Part shown: in pieces, positions 32,749 through 41,371 of the stretch | Layout: every line of letters begins with the position of its first letter | Position numbering within the stretch: position 1 is the stretch's first letter | NCBI RefSeq assembly: GCF_000739615.1 | Contig: NZ_BATP01000062.1 | Location: 1 to 44,556, forward strand | Length of the DNA stretch: 44,556 nt | Reading direction: 5' to 3' | Source of the DNA: Haloferula sp. BvORR071 | Lineage (GTDB): Bacteria > Verrucomicrobiota > Verrucomicrobiia > Verrucomicrobiales > Akkermansiaceae | Notes under the pieces: model-generated | Database searches by the model: none | The model's input: the letters and a program-made list of their open reading frames with translations, nothing else | What the model was told of the DNA's origin: nothing | Made by a program: the position numbers and the translations under genes

Positions 32749-32895
32749 GACTGATCTGTCAGGGCGCAAAGATCCCAAGTCAGGCAAAGCTGATGCCCGC
32801 ATAATGCGGAGTGGGGTAGAGGTATCGTTTCTTGTCTGGTGAAATAATACCAGCGGCCTGCGGAGTCTTACTAGCGAGGGGCTGGCATATTCAGC

Positions 32896-32933
32896 ACGGC
32901 TCCTAACCCAAGCCGTGCATGCACGCTTTTTGC
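32896..32933 (+). terminator. Probable terminator after the ParA/Roadblock pair
   Basis: GCACGGCT (32896-32903) and AGCCGTGC (32913-32920) form a perfect 8-base stem with a 9-base loop. TTTTT follows, but eight bases later, so efficiency is uncertain. Confidence 0.45.
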
Positions 32934-32953
32934 GCGGACTAACATTTTTCGAG

Positions 32954-33030
32954 CAGCTCCCGCGTTGAACCACGTTCAAGCGCCGGGAGCTCTTCGGAAG
33001 TGTGCTTATTCCGCGGTTCAAGTGCCGGAG
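32954..33030 (+). promoter_or_regulatory. Hairpin and direct repeat in the leader of the large surface-protein gene
   Basis: AGCTCCCG (32954-32961) pairs with CGGGAGCT (32983-32990), and inside it TTGAAC (32964) pairs with GTTCAA (32973) around a 3-base loop. The right arm is partly repeated downstream: GTTCAAGCGCCGGGAG at 32973 and GTTCAAGTGCCGGAG at 33016. The 304 bases from 32749 to 33052 hold no gene. Could be an operator pair or an mRNA leader structure. Confidence 0.4.
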
Positions 33031-33052
33031 TTTCCCAAGGACCCGACAACCC

Positions 33053-36000
33053 ATGATGCCCACGCCCCCGCTTCGTCCTCGTCCGTATCGCAAGATTTTC
33101 TGCCGTCGCATTGCCGCGCTCCTGCTGGGCCTGTGCGGCAGCTTGGCCACTGCTCCCGCCGCCATGACCTGGAGCGGGGATGCCGGTCCATGGGGCCCGG
33201 GGCCGATGAACGATTGCATCAACACCTGGAACACCTACTCGAATTACGGTTATAACATTCCGGTCGTATACGGCTCCGGCACGCCGACGGCGGACTCGGG
33301 CTACATGGGGCAAATCCGCTTCGGCGGGCAGGGTAACTACCGCACGGCGATGCACGAATCCAGCCACTGGATGGGCACCGGCACAGTGGGCCAGTGGGAC
33401 TTGCACCAGCGCTTCTCAATCTGGAACGGAACCTACGTTTTCAACCTCCGCAGTGCCTATGATGGTCCCGGCGAGCGGCAGTTCACCTATGGCGTGCACT
33501 ACGGGCCGCAGGGGGCGAACTACGACAGCGAGGGGGTGCAGGCGCCCCAGATGGTCGGCATCATCGGCGCTTATCGCCGCGACATGAATCTCTCTGGCGG
33601 TGACCAGACCATCGGCATCGCCTCCGGCACCTACCGCCTGCGCAACCGCGTTTCGGTGAAGGTGCTCGATAACCTCGGTGCCACGGCTGATGGCGCGCAA
33701 GTCCGCCAGAACGAGAATGCCAACTATAACGGCGGCCAACTCTGGAACATCGCCCTGATCGGCGGCACGAGCTACTTCACGCTGCAGAATGTCGCGAGTG
33801 GCAAGTATCTCGACTCGCTGGGGACGACTGCCGATGGCGCGGCGGTCGGACTGACGGCGCTGGCTGGCGCGCCCACGGATTCCCAGCTCTGGCAGATCAT
33901 CCAGACCGACTCTTTCTTCTTCAAGATCGTCAACAAAGCGAATGGCAAGGGCCTCGATGGCCAGGGCGCGACGGAGGATGGCGCGGGCATCGGGCAATGG
34001 AATGCCGCCAACAATTTCAGTTGGAACCAGCAGTGGACCATCCTGCACCAACTTGTGCAGCTTGCACCAGAGGAAGGCGTGGTCTCGCAAGGCCGTCCGG
34101 TCGCTTCCAGTTCCACCCAAGACAACAACTACGATTTCAAGGGCAACAATGGCGTGGCCGGTGATCGCTGGACTGCTTCCAGCGGTTCCTTCCCGCAGTG
34201 GTGGCGCGTTGATACCGGGACTGTGCAACCCATCACCAAGGTGGAAGTGGATTGGTATCCGAACGATGCGCGCACCTACCAATATCAGATCGAGGTCAGC
34301 AATGACGATGCGAACTGGAACGTAGCCGCGGACCGCACGGGCAACAATGTCACTGGCACCACCGTGGACAGCCTCGTCGGGGTCAGTGCGCGCTTCGTGA
34401 GAGTGAAGGTCACCGGCTCCAGCGCGGGCTACGCCGCCTTCATGGAATGTCGTGTCTACAACGAGGCACAGCCGATGCGGAATCTCTCGATGTTCCGCCC
34501 CTGCAATGCCAACGGCGAGCAGGACGGCAATCTGGCGGTGAATGCCAACAACGTGGATCCAGTTTACACCCGCTGGTGTTCGAATTCATCCGGCTATCCG
34601 GGCTGGTGGCAGGTCGATCTCGGTGCGGCCAAGCAGGTGAACAAGGCAGTGATCTCGTGGTTCGATGACGACGGGCGTTCTTACAAGTATCGCGTGGAAG
34701 GCAGCACCGATGGCGTGAATTACTTCACCTTGGCCGACCGCACTGACAATACCCAAGCCTACACGACCTCAGACAGCTTCTCCGGAGTCGCGCGCTGGGT
34801 GCGCATCTACATCACCGGTGGTTCGTCGAGCTATCCGAGCATCTACGATGCCCAGATCTACGGTTCGACCACGCCGCAGCCGCCGCCCGCGCCGGTGCTG
34901 GCTGCCACCACCACTGCCGGTCAGATCAACCTGAGCTGGGCCGCTGTCTCCGGAGCGGCTTCCTACACGGTGAAGCGTTCGCTCACGCCCGGCGGTCCTT
35001 ACGCTACTCTTCTCACCTTGGCCGGAACCAGCTATGCGGATACGAATGTCAGCAGCGGTGTGGTTTATCACTATGTGGTTGCTGCAAGCAATGCGGCGGG
35101 GGCTGGAACCAACTCGGCGCAAGTTTCTGTCGCCACGGATGCGGAGCTGCTTGCCTACTTGCCCTTCGATGAGAACGCGGGCACGCTTGCAGCGGATGCC
35201 AGTGGCTTCGGCAGGAATGGCACGCTGCTCAACGGTGCCGTGTGGGGCGCTGGCAATGCCGCCAACGCGGTGGACCTCGACGGCACCGATGACTACGTGG
35301 CGCTGCCATCTGGCATCGTCAGCGGCCTGAATGATTTCACCATCGCCGCCTGGATCAATCCGGATGCGAATAGCAACTGGGCCCGTGCGTGGGACTTCGG
35401 AACCGGCACGACGAACTACATGTTCCTTGCACCCTCGAATGGTGCTGGGGTCCGTTTCGCGATCCGCACGGCCGCCGTGAATGAGCAGCAGCTCACCAGT
35501 GCCGCGGTCCTGCCGCCGAATACCTGGTCGCACGTCGCGGTCACGCTATCTGGCAACAACGCCACGCTCTACATCAACGGGGTGGTCGCCGCGACGAACA
35601 ACGCGATGACCCTGCGCCCCTCCAGCCTCGGCGTCACCACGCAGAACTGGATTGGTCGCTCGCAGTTTGCGGACCCTTATTTCAACGGCCGAATCGATGA
35701 GTTCCGCATCTATAGCCGGGCGCTGAGCGCGGCGGACTTGGGCAAGCTCCGCAGTGTCACCGCTCCTTCTGTGCCGGTGTCCTTGGTAGCCCGGCCCGGA
35801 GACGCACGGAATTTCTTGAATTGGTCGCCGTCACTCGGCGCGACTTCTTACAAGGTGAAACGTGCCAGCGGCAGCGGTGGTCCCTTCAATCTCGTCGCGA
35901 CGGTGAATGCCGCCGGCTACAGCGATCTTGGCTTGAGCAATGGCAGCGCTTACTACTACGTGGTCGTAGCGGTGAACGGGGCGGGGGACAGTCCCGATTC

Positions 36001-37573
36001 CGCATCGGCTTCCGCCACTCCATCCGCCTCCGCGACCCTTGCGCCCGAGCCGCCGGCTTACCTCTATCCTTACGAAGTCACCAGCCAGGTGAAGCTGTCT
36101 TGGGCCGCCTCCGCCGGGGCCAGCAGCTACAACGTGAAACGTGGTGCTTCCAGCAGTGGCCCATTCGCGCTTCTGGGTAATGTCGCCACCACCACTTTCG
36201 CGGATAGCACCGCAGCTCCTGGATCGACCTACTACTACGTCGTCTCCGCGCTCGGCGCGACCGGGGCGGAGAGTGCCGATTCCAGCCAGACGAGTGCACA
36301 GCCGACCGCTCCGCAGACCGTGCTCTCGCTGAAGATGGATGAACTCTCCGGAACCGCCGTCGTGGACGATTCCGGCAATGCTCTCAACGGGACGATGGTC
36401 AATGGCTCGACACGAACCGCCGGCCGTCTTGACCGCGCGATCAACCTCGATGGAACCGATGACCACGTCACCCTGCCTTCTGGAGTGGTGAGCGGCGTGA
36501 ACGATTGCACGATCTCCGGATGGGTGCGGGCTACCACGACAACCACTTGGTCGCGTATTTTTGATATCGGGACTGGCACCACGAACTACATGTTCCTCAC
36601 GCCGAAGTCGCCGACGGGCAAGCCGCGCTTCGCGATCCGCACCCCGATCATCGGTGAGCAGGTGATCGAAAGCTCGATGGCTCTGCCGCTGAATGCATGG
36701 ACCCACATCGCCATCACGATCTCCGGCGATACGGGCACTTTCTATCTGAACGGTGCGGTGGTCGGCGGCAATGGCTCGCTGAGTCTGAAGCCCTCCAGCT
36801 TGGGCGTCACCACTCAGAATTACTTGGGGCGCTCGCAGTTTCCCGACCCTTATTTCGGCGGCTTGGTCGATGAATTCCAGATCCGCAATCGCGCCCTCAG
36901 TGCCTCGGAAGTGGCCGAACTCGCCAGTCCACCGAACCCACCGGCGGGCTTCAATGCCACTCCGGGTTCGGGCAATGTGGCTCTGACATGGGGGACGATT
37001 GCCAATGCGACAGGTTATCGGGTCAAGCGTGCCACCAGCCCCGGCGGGCCTTATCTGACCCTTGCCGCGAATGTCACCGCTACCAGCTACAACGACAGCG
37101 CGGTCGCGACGGGCACGACCTACTACTACGTCGTCACAGCGCTCAAGGGCGTCGCGGAAAGCGCGAAGTCGACGGAACAGAATGCGGCACCGAATTCGGC
37201 GCTGACCCCGGAGGAAGCGTGGCGACAGAACTACTTCGGCACGACCGAGAACAGCGGCAACGCCGCCGATGCTGCGGATCCGGATGGCGATGGCTGGAGC
37301 AATGCCAACGAGTATGTGTCCGGAACGAATCCCACGGATCGAAGCAGCACGCTGGCGCTCTCAGCGGTGGAGAGCGGGCAGAACGACATCACCCTGAGCT
37401 TCGCCTCGGTGGCGGGGCGGCACTACACGGTGGAGTATTCGGACAGTCTCGCGGCGGGTGCTTGGCTGTCGGTAGCAAGCAATCTCACCGGTACCGGCAG
37501 CATCATGCAGGTCACGGATAGCGGGGGAGCCCATCGGGCGGGACGATTCTATCGGATCTTGGTGACACCTTGA
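33053..37573 (+). CDS. Large secreted modular protein: HESSH domain, ricin-like, discoidin, FN3 and LamG modules
   Basis: 1506 residues from ATG 33053 (a second ATG follows directly). Signal peptide (about 1-37). Residues 40-185 carry HESSHWMG (H101, E102, H105), an HExxH zinc-protease-like motif. Then a ricin-type lectin region with repeated GKYLDSLG/GKGLDGQG units (about 190-345), two F5/8 type C (discoidin) domains (about 350-470 and 475-600), and alternating FN3 (SYTVKRSLTPGGPYATL) and LamG (LDGTDDYVALPSGIVSG) modules, the LamG pair encoded near 35150-35750 and 36325-36915. The C-terminus has DPDGDGWSNANEYVSGTNP, a calcium-binding repeat typical of verrucomicrobial exported proteins. Likely binds and attacks glycans or glycoproteins; catalysis is unproven. 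Confidence 0.85.
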   Translation: MMPTPPLRPRPYRKIFCRRIAALLLGLCGSLATAPAAMTWSGDAGPWGPGPMNDCINTWNTYSNYGYNIPVVYGSGTPTADSGYMGQIRFGGQGNYRTAMHESSHWMGTGTVGQWDLHQRFSIWNGTYVFNLRSAYDGPGERQFTYGVHYGPQGANYDSEGVQAPQMVGIIGAYRRDMNLSGGDQTIGIASGTYRLRNRVSVKVLDNLGATADGAQVRQNENANYNGGQLWNIALIGGTSYFTLQNVASGKYLDSLGTTADGAAVGLTALAGAPTDSQLWQIIQTDSFFFKIVNKANGKGLDGQGATEDGAGIGQWNAANNFSWNQQWTILHQLVQLAPEEGVVSQGRPVASSSTQDNNYDFKGNNGVAGDRWTASSGSFPQWWRVDTGTVQPITKVEVDWYPNDARTYQYQIEVSNDDANWNVAADRTGNNVTGTTVDSLVGVSARFVRVKVTGSSAGYAAFMECRVYNEAQPMRNLSMFRPCNANGEQDGNLAVNANNVDPVYTRWCSNSSGYPGWWQVDLGAAKQVNKAVISWFDDDGRSYKYRVEGSTDGVNYFTLADRTDNTQAYTTSDSFSGVARWVRIYITGGSSSYPSIYDAQIYGSTTPQPPPAPVLAATTTAGQINLSWAAVSGAASYTVKRSLTPGGPYATLLTLAGTSYADTNVSSGVVYHYVVAASNAAGAGTNSAQVSVATDAELLAYLPFDENAGTLAADASGFGRNGTLLNGAVWGAGNAANAVDLDGTDDYVALPSGIVSGLNDFTIAAWINPDANSNWARAWDFGTGTTNYMFLAPSNGAGVRFAIRTAAVNEQQLTSAAVLPPNTWSHVAVTLSGNNATLYINGVVAATNNAMTLRPSSLGVTTQNWIGRSQFADPYFNGRIDEFRIYSRALSAADLGKLRSVTAPSVPVSLVARPGDARNFLNWSPSLGATSYKVKRASGSGGPFNLVATVNAAGYSDLGLSNGSAYYYVVVAVNGAGDSPDSASASATPSASATLAPEPPAYLYPYEVTSQVKLSWAASAGASSYNVKRGASSSGPFALLGNVATTTFADSTAAPGSTYYYVVSALGATGAESADSSQTSAQPTAPQTVLSLKMDELSGTAVVDDSGNALNGTMVNGSTRTAGRLDRAINLDGTDDHVTLPSGVVSGVNDCTISGWVRATTTTTWSRIFDIGTGTTNYMFLTPKSPTGKPRFAIRTPIIGEQVIESSMALPLNAWTHIAITISGDTGTFYLNGAVVGGNGSLSLKPSSLGVTTQNYLGRSQFPDPYFGGLVDEFQIRNRALSASEVAELASPPNPPAGFNATPGSGNVALTWGTIANATGYRVKRATSPGGPYLTLAANVTATSYNDSAVATGTTYYYVVTALKGVAESAKSTEQNAAPNSALTPEEAWRQNYFGTTENSGNAADAADPDGDGWSNANEYVSGTNPTDRSSTLALSAVESGQNDITLSFASVAGRHYTVEYSDSLAAGAWLSVASNLTGTGSIMQVTDSGGAHRAGRFYRILVTP

Positions 37574-37580
37574 GGTCTCT

Positions 37581-37695
37581 CACTGGGGGCTCCGACTTCA
37601 GTCGGCCTGAAGCAGCGTTTGAATTTCGGACATCGAATTTCGAGGCCAGTACCAGCCCGCACCACTCGTGCCGACTAAAGTCGGCGCACCCAGTG
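37581..37695. repeat. Palindromic inverted-repeat element (REP/MITE-like)
   Basis: Two arms of about 30 bases in inverted orientation, starting CACTGGG (37581) and ending CCCAGTG (37695). Each arm contains its own palindrome: CCGACTTCAGTCGG at 37592-37605 and CCGACTAAAGTCGG at 37671-37684. Between them lie two GAATTTCG direct repeats (37621 and 37635). It fills the gap between the convergent surface-protein and ABC-transporter genes and could also act as a bidirectional terminator. No transposase nearby. Confidence 0.7.
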
Positions 37696-37717
37696 ATGGC
37701 CGGTGTGGGCCGCTTGG

Positions 37718-40700
37718 CTACCTCGTCCTCCGGTTCTGAATTCCCAGCACCGCCGCAGTCGAAACCGCGCAGCTGGCCATCACGAAGAGCAGGATCAGTG
37801 CGTCGTAGTCGAGCGTGTCCATCCAATCGTCCCCGAAGGGCTTCTTCAGTCCGAGGAAGATGAGCCGCGGCTTCTCGGCATTGCGGTAGTCGAGACGGAA
37901 GGTTTCCGCCTCACGAATCAATAGATCGATGCGGTCGTTGACGAAGAACTCCGAGAGAGGCCGCGCTTTCGGGTCCGTGCTTTGGACCTTGATGGATTCC
38001 ACTTCCAAGCGCGTTCCACCCCGGGCGAGGTCGGTGATCCGTTCTGCAAGCTCGCGGGCATCAGGCGCATTCGTCGCCTCGGCTGCCCCGAGCTTGAGCA
38101 GAGCCTCGAGCATCAGTTGCAGGCGCTCTTCCACCGCCGGCTGGAGGGTATGCTCCATCTCCTTGATCCCATCGATGCGGCGTTGGATGCGCATGCGCTC
38201 GATTTCGTAAGGATTGCGCGTGGCCTGGGTGACTACCATCGCTTCATAAGCGTGCCGCAAGGGCATGAAGCGGGATGGCACCGGGGTGCCGCCGCGCTCG
38301 CGCTCAAGCTCGCTGTTCTCGAAGAGCCCGCGGTTCATTTCGCGGAAGGGCACGAGGGCTCCGGCCAGCAACATCTGTGGCACCAGCAGCAGGGGCACCG
38401 CGGTCAATGCTGCACGCTCGGTCTTGACCAGCGAGGATACCAGCAAGGCGAGGCCCGTGCCGGTGCAAGCGGTTAGGGTCATCCACATCCACTGGCTCGG
38501 GATAGTACCGCGGATCTCCAGGATCCAGTGGCCGATGGCGGTGTAGGCGAGGCATTGCGCCGCGGCGACGACTCCCAGGGCGCTGAACTTGGCGGCGACG
38601 TAGAGCACGGGGTTCGGCCGGCAATTCCGCTCGCGCCGCAGGATCGGCCGGTCGCGCAGGATCTCGGTGGCCGAGTTGGTCAGGCCGAGGAACATCGCCA
38701 CCGTCGCGGACAGGAAGAGATAGGCGGGGAGATGCAGCGCGGTGGGGAAGGCGTAGGGACCTTCCTTCGATGAACGCAGGGTGATGCCGATGAGCAAGGC
38801 CAGCAGGGGCGCTTCCAGCAGCGTGGAGTAGAGGGTGCCGCGATTGCGGAACTTCGAGAGGAAGGAGCGCAGGAACTGCGTGGAGAAGACCGCGAAGGAG
38901 CGCTTGATCCCGTGCGCGACACCAGCCTTGCCGCGCATCGAGGGCACGGGTGAATTCGCCAGCCGCTCCATCCGCGAGGGTGGGGCCACTTCACCGAGCG
39001 AGTTGACCAGCGACTCGCTCTCGAAGCGCTCTTGCCAATAGTTCGGCGGGAAGCGCCGTGCGGCGGTAGGGTTCTGGCCGCCGCCGATCTGGGCCAGCGG
39101 TGTTTCTAACACATCGAAGACGAAGTCCGCGCCGAGCGGGGCATTTTCCGCGACCGAAGGGTGGGAGATCCCAAGTTCCTCCGCGCGCTCGCGGAAGTAG
39201 GCGATCATCGCCTGCGGGGTGCCGTAAAAGGCCAGCTTGCCGCCGTTGTCTAACAGGAGGACCTTGTCGAAGAGTCCCATCACCTTCGCGCCGGGGCGGT
39301 GCAGGGAGGCGATTACGATCTTGTCGCGGGCGAGGGAACGCAGGGTTTCCGCGACGTGCTCGGAGTCCTTCGAGGAGAGTCCGGAGATCGGTTCGTCGAA
39401 AAGGAAGACTTCCGCCGGGCTGCCGAGATCCAAGCCGAGATTCAGGCGGCTGCGCTCACCACCGCTCAGGGTTTTTTCGCCGGGAGAACCGACCCGGCGG
39501 CGTGCGATGGCCTGCAGGCCAAGCTCCGCCATGATCCCGTGGGCGCGGCGCTCGACTTCCTCCGCGGAGAGGAAGGGACGGCGGATGGTGGTGGCGTGGC
39601 GCAGGTGCTCGACCACGGTGAGCTGCGGATTGAGCGCCTCCTCCTGCGGCATGTAGGTGATGAAGCGGATCAGCTCGAGACGGTTCTGATAGAGCGAGGA
39701 TTCGTTCAGGCGCACCCGGCCGCGGCTCGGCTCGATCTGCCCGGCGAGGACGGAAAGCAGGGTGCTCTTGCCGCTGCCGCTGGGGCCGATGATGCAAAGC
39801 ATCTCGCCGCGCCCGATCTCGAAGTTCACGTTGTCCAGGGCGCGCACGCCCGGCACGAACTCGTGGATGATGTCCTGCGCACGTAGGGACTCGATCAGGT
39901 TACGCTCCTCATCGATGATGCCTTCGCTGAAGCGACAGCGCAGGGCCTGAGTGCGGGAGAGACGGATGACCGAGCCTTCCCGCAGCGGCGCGGAAGTCTT
40001 CACCGGGACTCCGTCAGCCAGCACGGTATCTTCCGCCTCGCGGACGAAGAGATCCCCGGTGCGCCGCTCCAAGTCGAAGCGGACCCGCAGGACGACCCGC
40101 GGGGCCATGCCGGGGGCCAGCAGCAGGTCGCCGCGGTCGAGCACTGAAGGGTCGTTCGAAACCCGGAAGTCGCGCTGATCAGCCTCCAGACGGAAGCGCC
40201 CACCGGCCTCGACCCTCCGCCGCCGCAGGGCATCCACGGTGGTGGAGAAGCCGGAAGGGTCGGAGAGCCGCTGGTGGTTGCTACAGAAGAGCGGCCGGCC
40301 CGGCTTGAGCAGGCCGTAGCCCTCCATGACCATCTCGGTGGGCCGCAGGGCCTCCACCTCTGCCTCCAGACCGAAGCGGATCCGCACCGCGCTCTGGCGG
40401 CTGCGCGCACGCTCGCTTGTGAGACCCTCGTCGGTGGGGGCGAGGAAGATCGCCGGACGGTTGCCGGTGAGCTTCACATTCAGGAAGAAAACGAGGTCCT
40501 CGCAGGTCAGGGTCCAGCCGGGGACGACCAGTTGCTGGCGTTCCCGCATCCGCAGGAAGGCGCCGCTTTCCAAGGATCGGCCGCGGACCCAGAGGGGATT
40601 TTCGCCGGTATTCCGGACCAGCAGGAGGTCCGAAGCGCGGTAAACCCGGAAGGCATGTCCGGCGGCTTGCTCGGGGAGCCGGACTTCGGCCTCCTCGTCC

Positions 40701-41218
40701 GCCCCGAAAATCAGGCGCTCGAAGCCCGGATGGTCCGCCGCCTCACCGCTCATTTCCGCCAAGATCTGGCGCGCATGGTCGGGACGGCCGAGCCGTCGCA
40801 GGAAGATCTCGAAGGAAGCCCGGCTGCGTTCGGATCGGCCGACGGCGTCAACCAGGGTGTAGAGCTGGAGGCCGACCGCCATTTTCTGGCTGTCGTCCAG
40901 CAACTCCCTGAGATCCAATGCAGTGCGGGCGAGAGGCTTCTGGTCGCGGACCGCTTTTTGAACCCGCCGGGCGAGCCAGCTGTGGTCGGCCTCCGGGAAG
41001 GCGCTGCGCAGCAGGTCGAGGATCAGGTCGGCCTCCTCGGCATCCATCCGGCCATCAAGTGTAGCGAAGCCGGCGAAGGCATCCACCAGCAGCGCCAGGA
41101 TCCGCGAGCCGGACGAGCTGCCACGCCGCCGTGTCCTCAAGGCCCGCCACCACGAACCCGCCCCGTTGCGCGATTCGTGGGCGTCGTCGGTCGGCGCATC
41201 TCGATCCATCCGGGCCAT
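37718..41218 (-). CDS. ABCG-like transporter with N-terminal TerB-like and FHA-like regions
   Basis: 1166 residues from ATG 41218 (an ATG at 41209 is also possible; TTG 41227 less so). Residues about 30-150 are helical and acidic like TerB (LLVDAFAGFATLDGRMDAEEADLI). Residues about 165-425 are beta-rich with two FHA-like stretches (DLLLVRNTGENPLWVRGRSL and FRVSNDPSVLDRGDLLL). The ABC ATPase follows (Walker A GPSGSGKST, signature LSGGERSRLNL, Walker B FLFDEP), then about six membrane helices with a large external loop before the last. The ATPase-before-permease order and FHA regions resemble mycobacterial Rv1747, which is controlled by a Ser/Thr kinase. Substrate unknown. Confidence 0.82.
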   Translation of the reverse strand: MARMDRDAPTDDAHESRNGAGSWWRALRTRRRGSSSGSRILALLVDAFAGFATLDGRMDAEEADLILDLLRSAFPEADHSWLARRVQKAVRDQKPLARTALDLRELLDDSQKMAVGLQLYTLVDAVGRSERSRASFEIFLRRLGRPDHARQILAEMSGEAADHPGFERLIFGADEEAEVRLPEQAAGHAFRVYRASDLLLVRNTGENPLWVRGRSLESGAFLRMRERQQLVVPGWTLTCEDLVFFLNVKLTGNRPAIFLAPTDEGLTSERARSRQSAVRIRFGLEAEVEALRPTEMVMEGYGLLKPGRPLFCSNHQRLSDPSGFSTTVDALRRRRVEAGGRFRLEADQRDFRVSNDPSVLDRGDLLLAPGMAPRVVLRVRFDLERRTGDLFVREAEDTVLADGVPVKTSAPLREGSVIRLSRTQALRCRFSEGIIDEERNLIESLRAQDIIHEFVPGVRALDNVNFEIGRGEMLCIIGPSGSGKSTLLSVLAGQIEPSRGRVRLNESSLYQNRLELIRFITYMPQEEALNPQLTVVEHLRHATTIRRPFLSAEEVERRAHGIMAELGLQAIARRRVGSPGEKTLSGGERSRLNLGLDLGSPAEVFLFDEPISGLSSKDSEHVAETLRSLARDKIVIASLHRPGAKVMGLFDKVLLLDNGGKLAFYGTPQAMIAYFRERAEELGISHPSVAENAPLGADFVFDVLETPLAQIGGGQNPTAARRFPPNYWQERFESESLVNSLGEVAPPSRMERLANSPVPSMRGKAGVAHGIKRSFAVFSTQFLRSFLSKFRNRGTLYSTLLEAPLLALLIGITLRSSKEGPYAFPTALHLPAYLFLSATVAMFLGLTNSATEILRDRPILRRERNCRPNPVLYVAAKFSALGVVAAAQCLAYTAIGHWILEIRGTIPSQWMWMTLTACTGTGLALLVSSLVKTERAALTAVPLLLVPQMLLAGALVPFREMNRGLFENSELERERGGTPVPSRFMPLRHAYEAMVVTQATRNPYEIERMRIQRRIDGIKEMEHTLQPAVEERLQLMLEALLKLGAAEATNAPDARELAERITDLARGGTRLEVESIKVQSTDPKARPLSEFFVNDRIDLLIREAETFRLDYRNAEKPRLIFLGLKKPFGDDWMDTLDYDALILLFVMASCAVSTAAVLGIQNRRTR

Positions 41219-41348
41219 CCATGGCAAAGGCTCGGGTGGGGGGCAAGGCCGCCGGAAAAAATTGGGTTTTCTTTCGGATAAGTAGAGCTACCCTGTCGCG
41301 CCCTTTGCATGTCCTTCCGGTGATGCTATGATCCCCGCGAGTTCCGGC

Positions 41349-41361
41349 AGGAGCTGCTCCT
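41349..41361 (+). other. Short palindrome in the ftsH leader
   Basis: AGGAGC-T-GCTCCT lies 11 bases before the ftsH ATG and would pair the only AGGAG in the leader with the following GCTCC. The rest of the 150-base divergent region shows no clear operator. Confidence 0.25.
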
Positions 41362-41371
41362 ACCTCAAATC

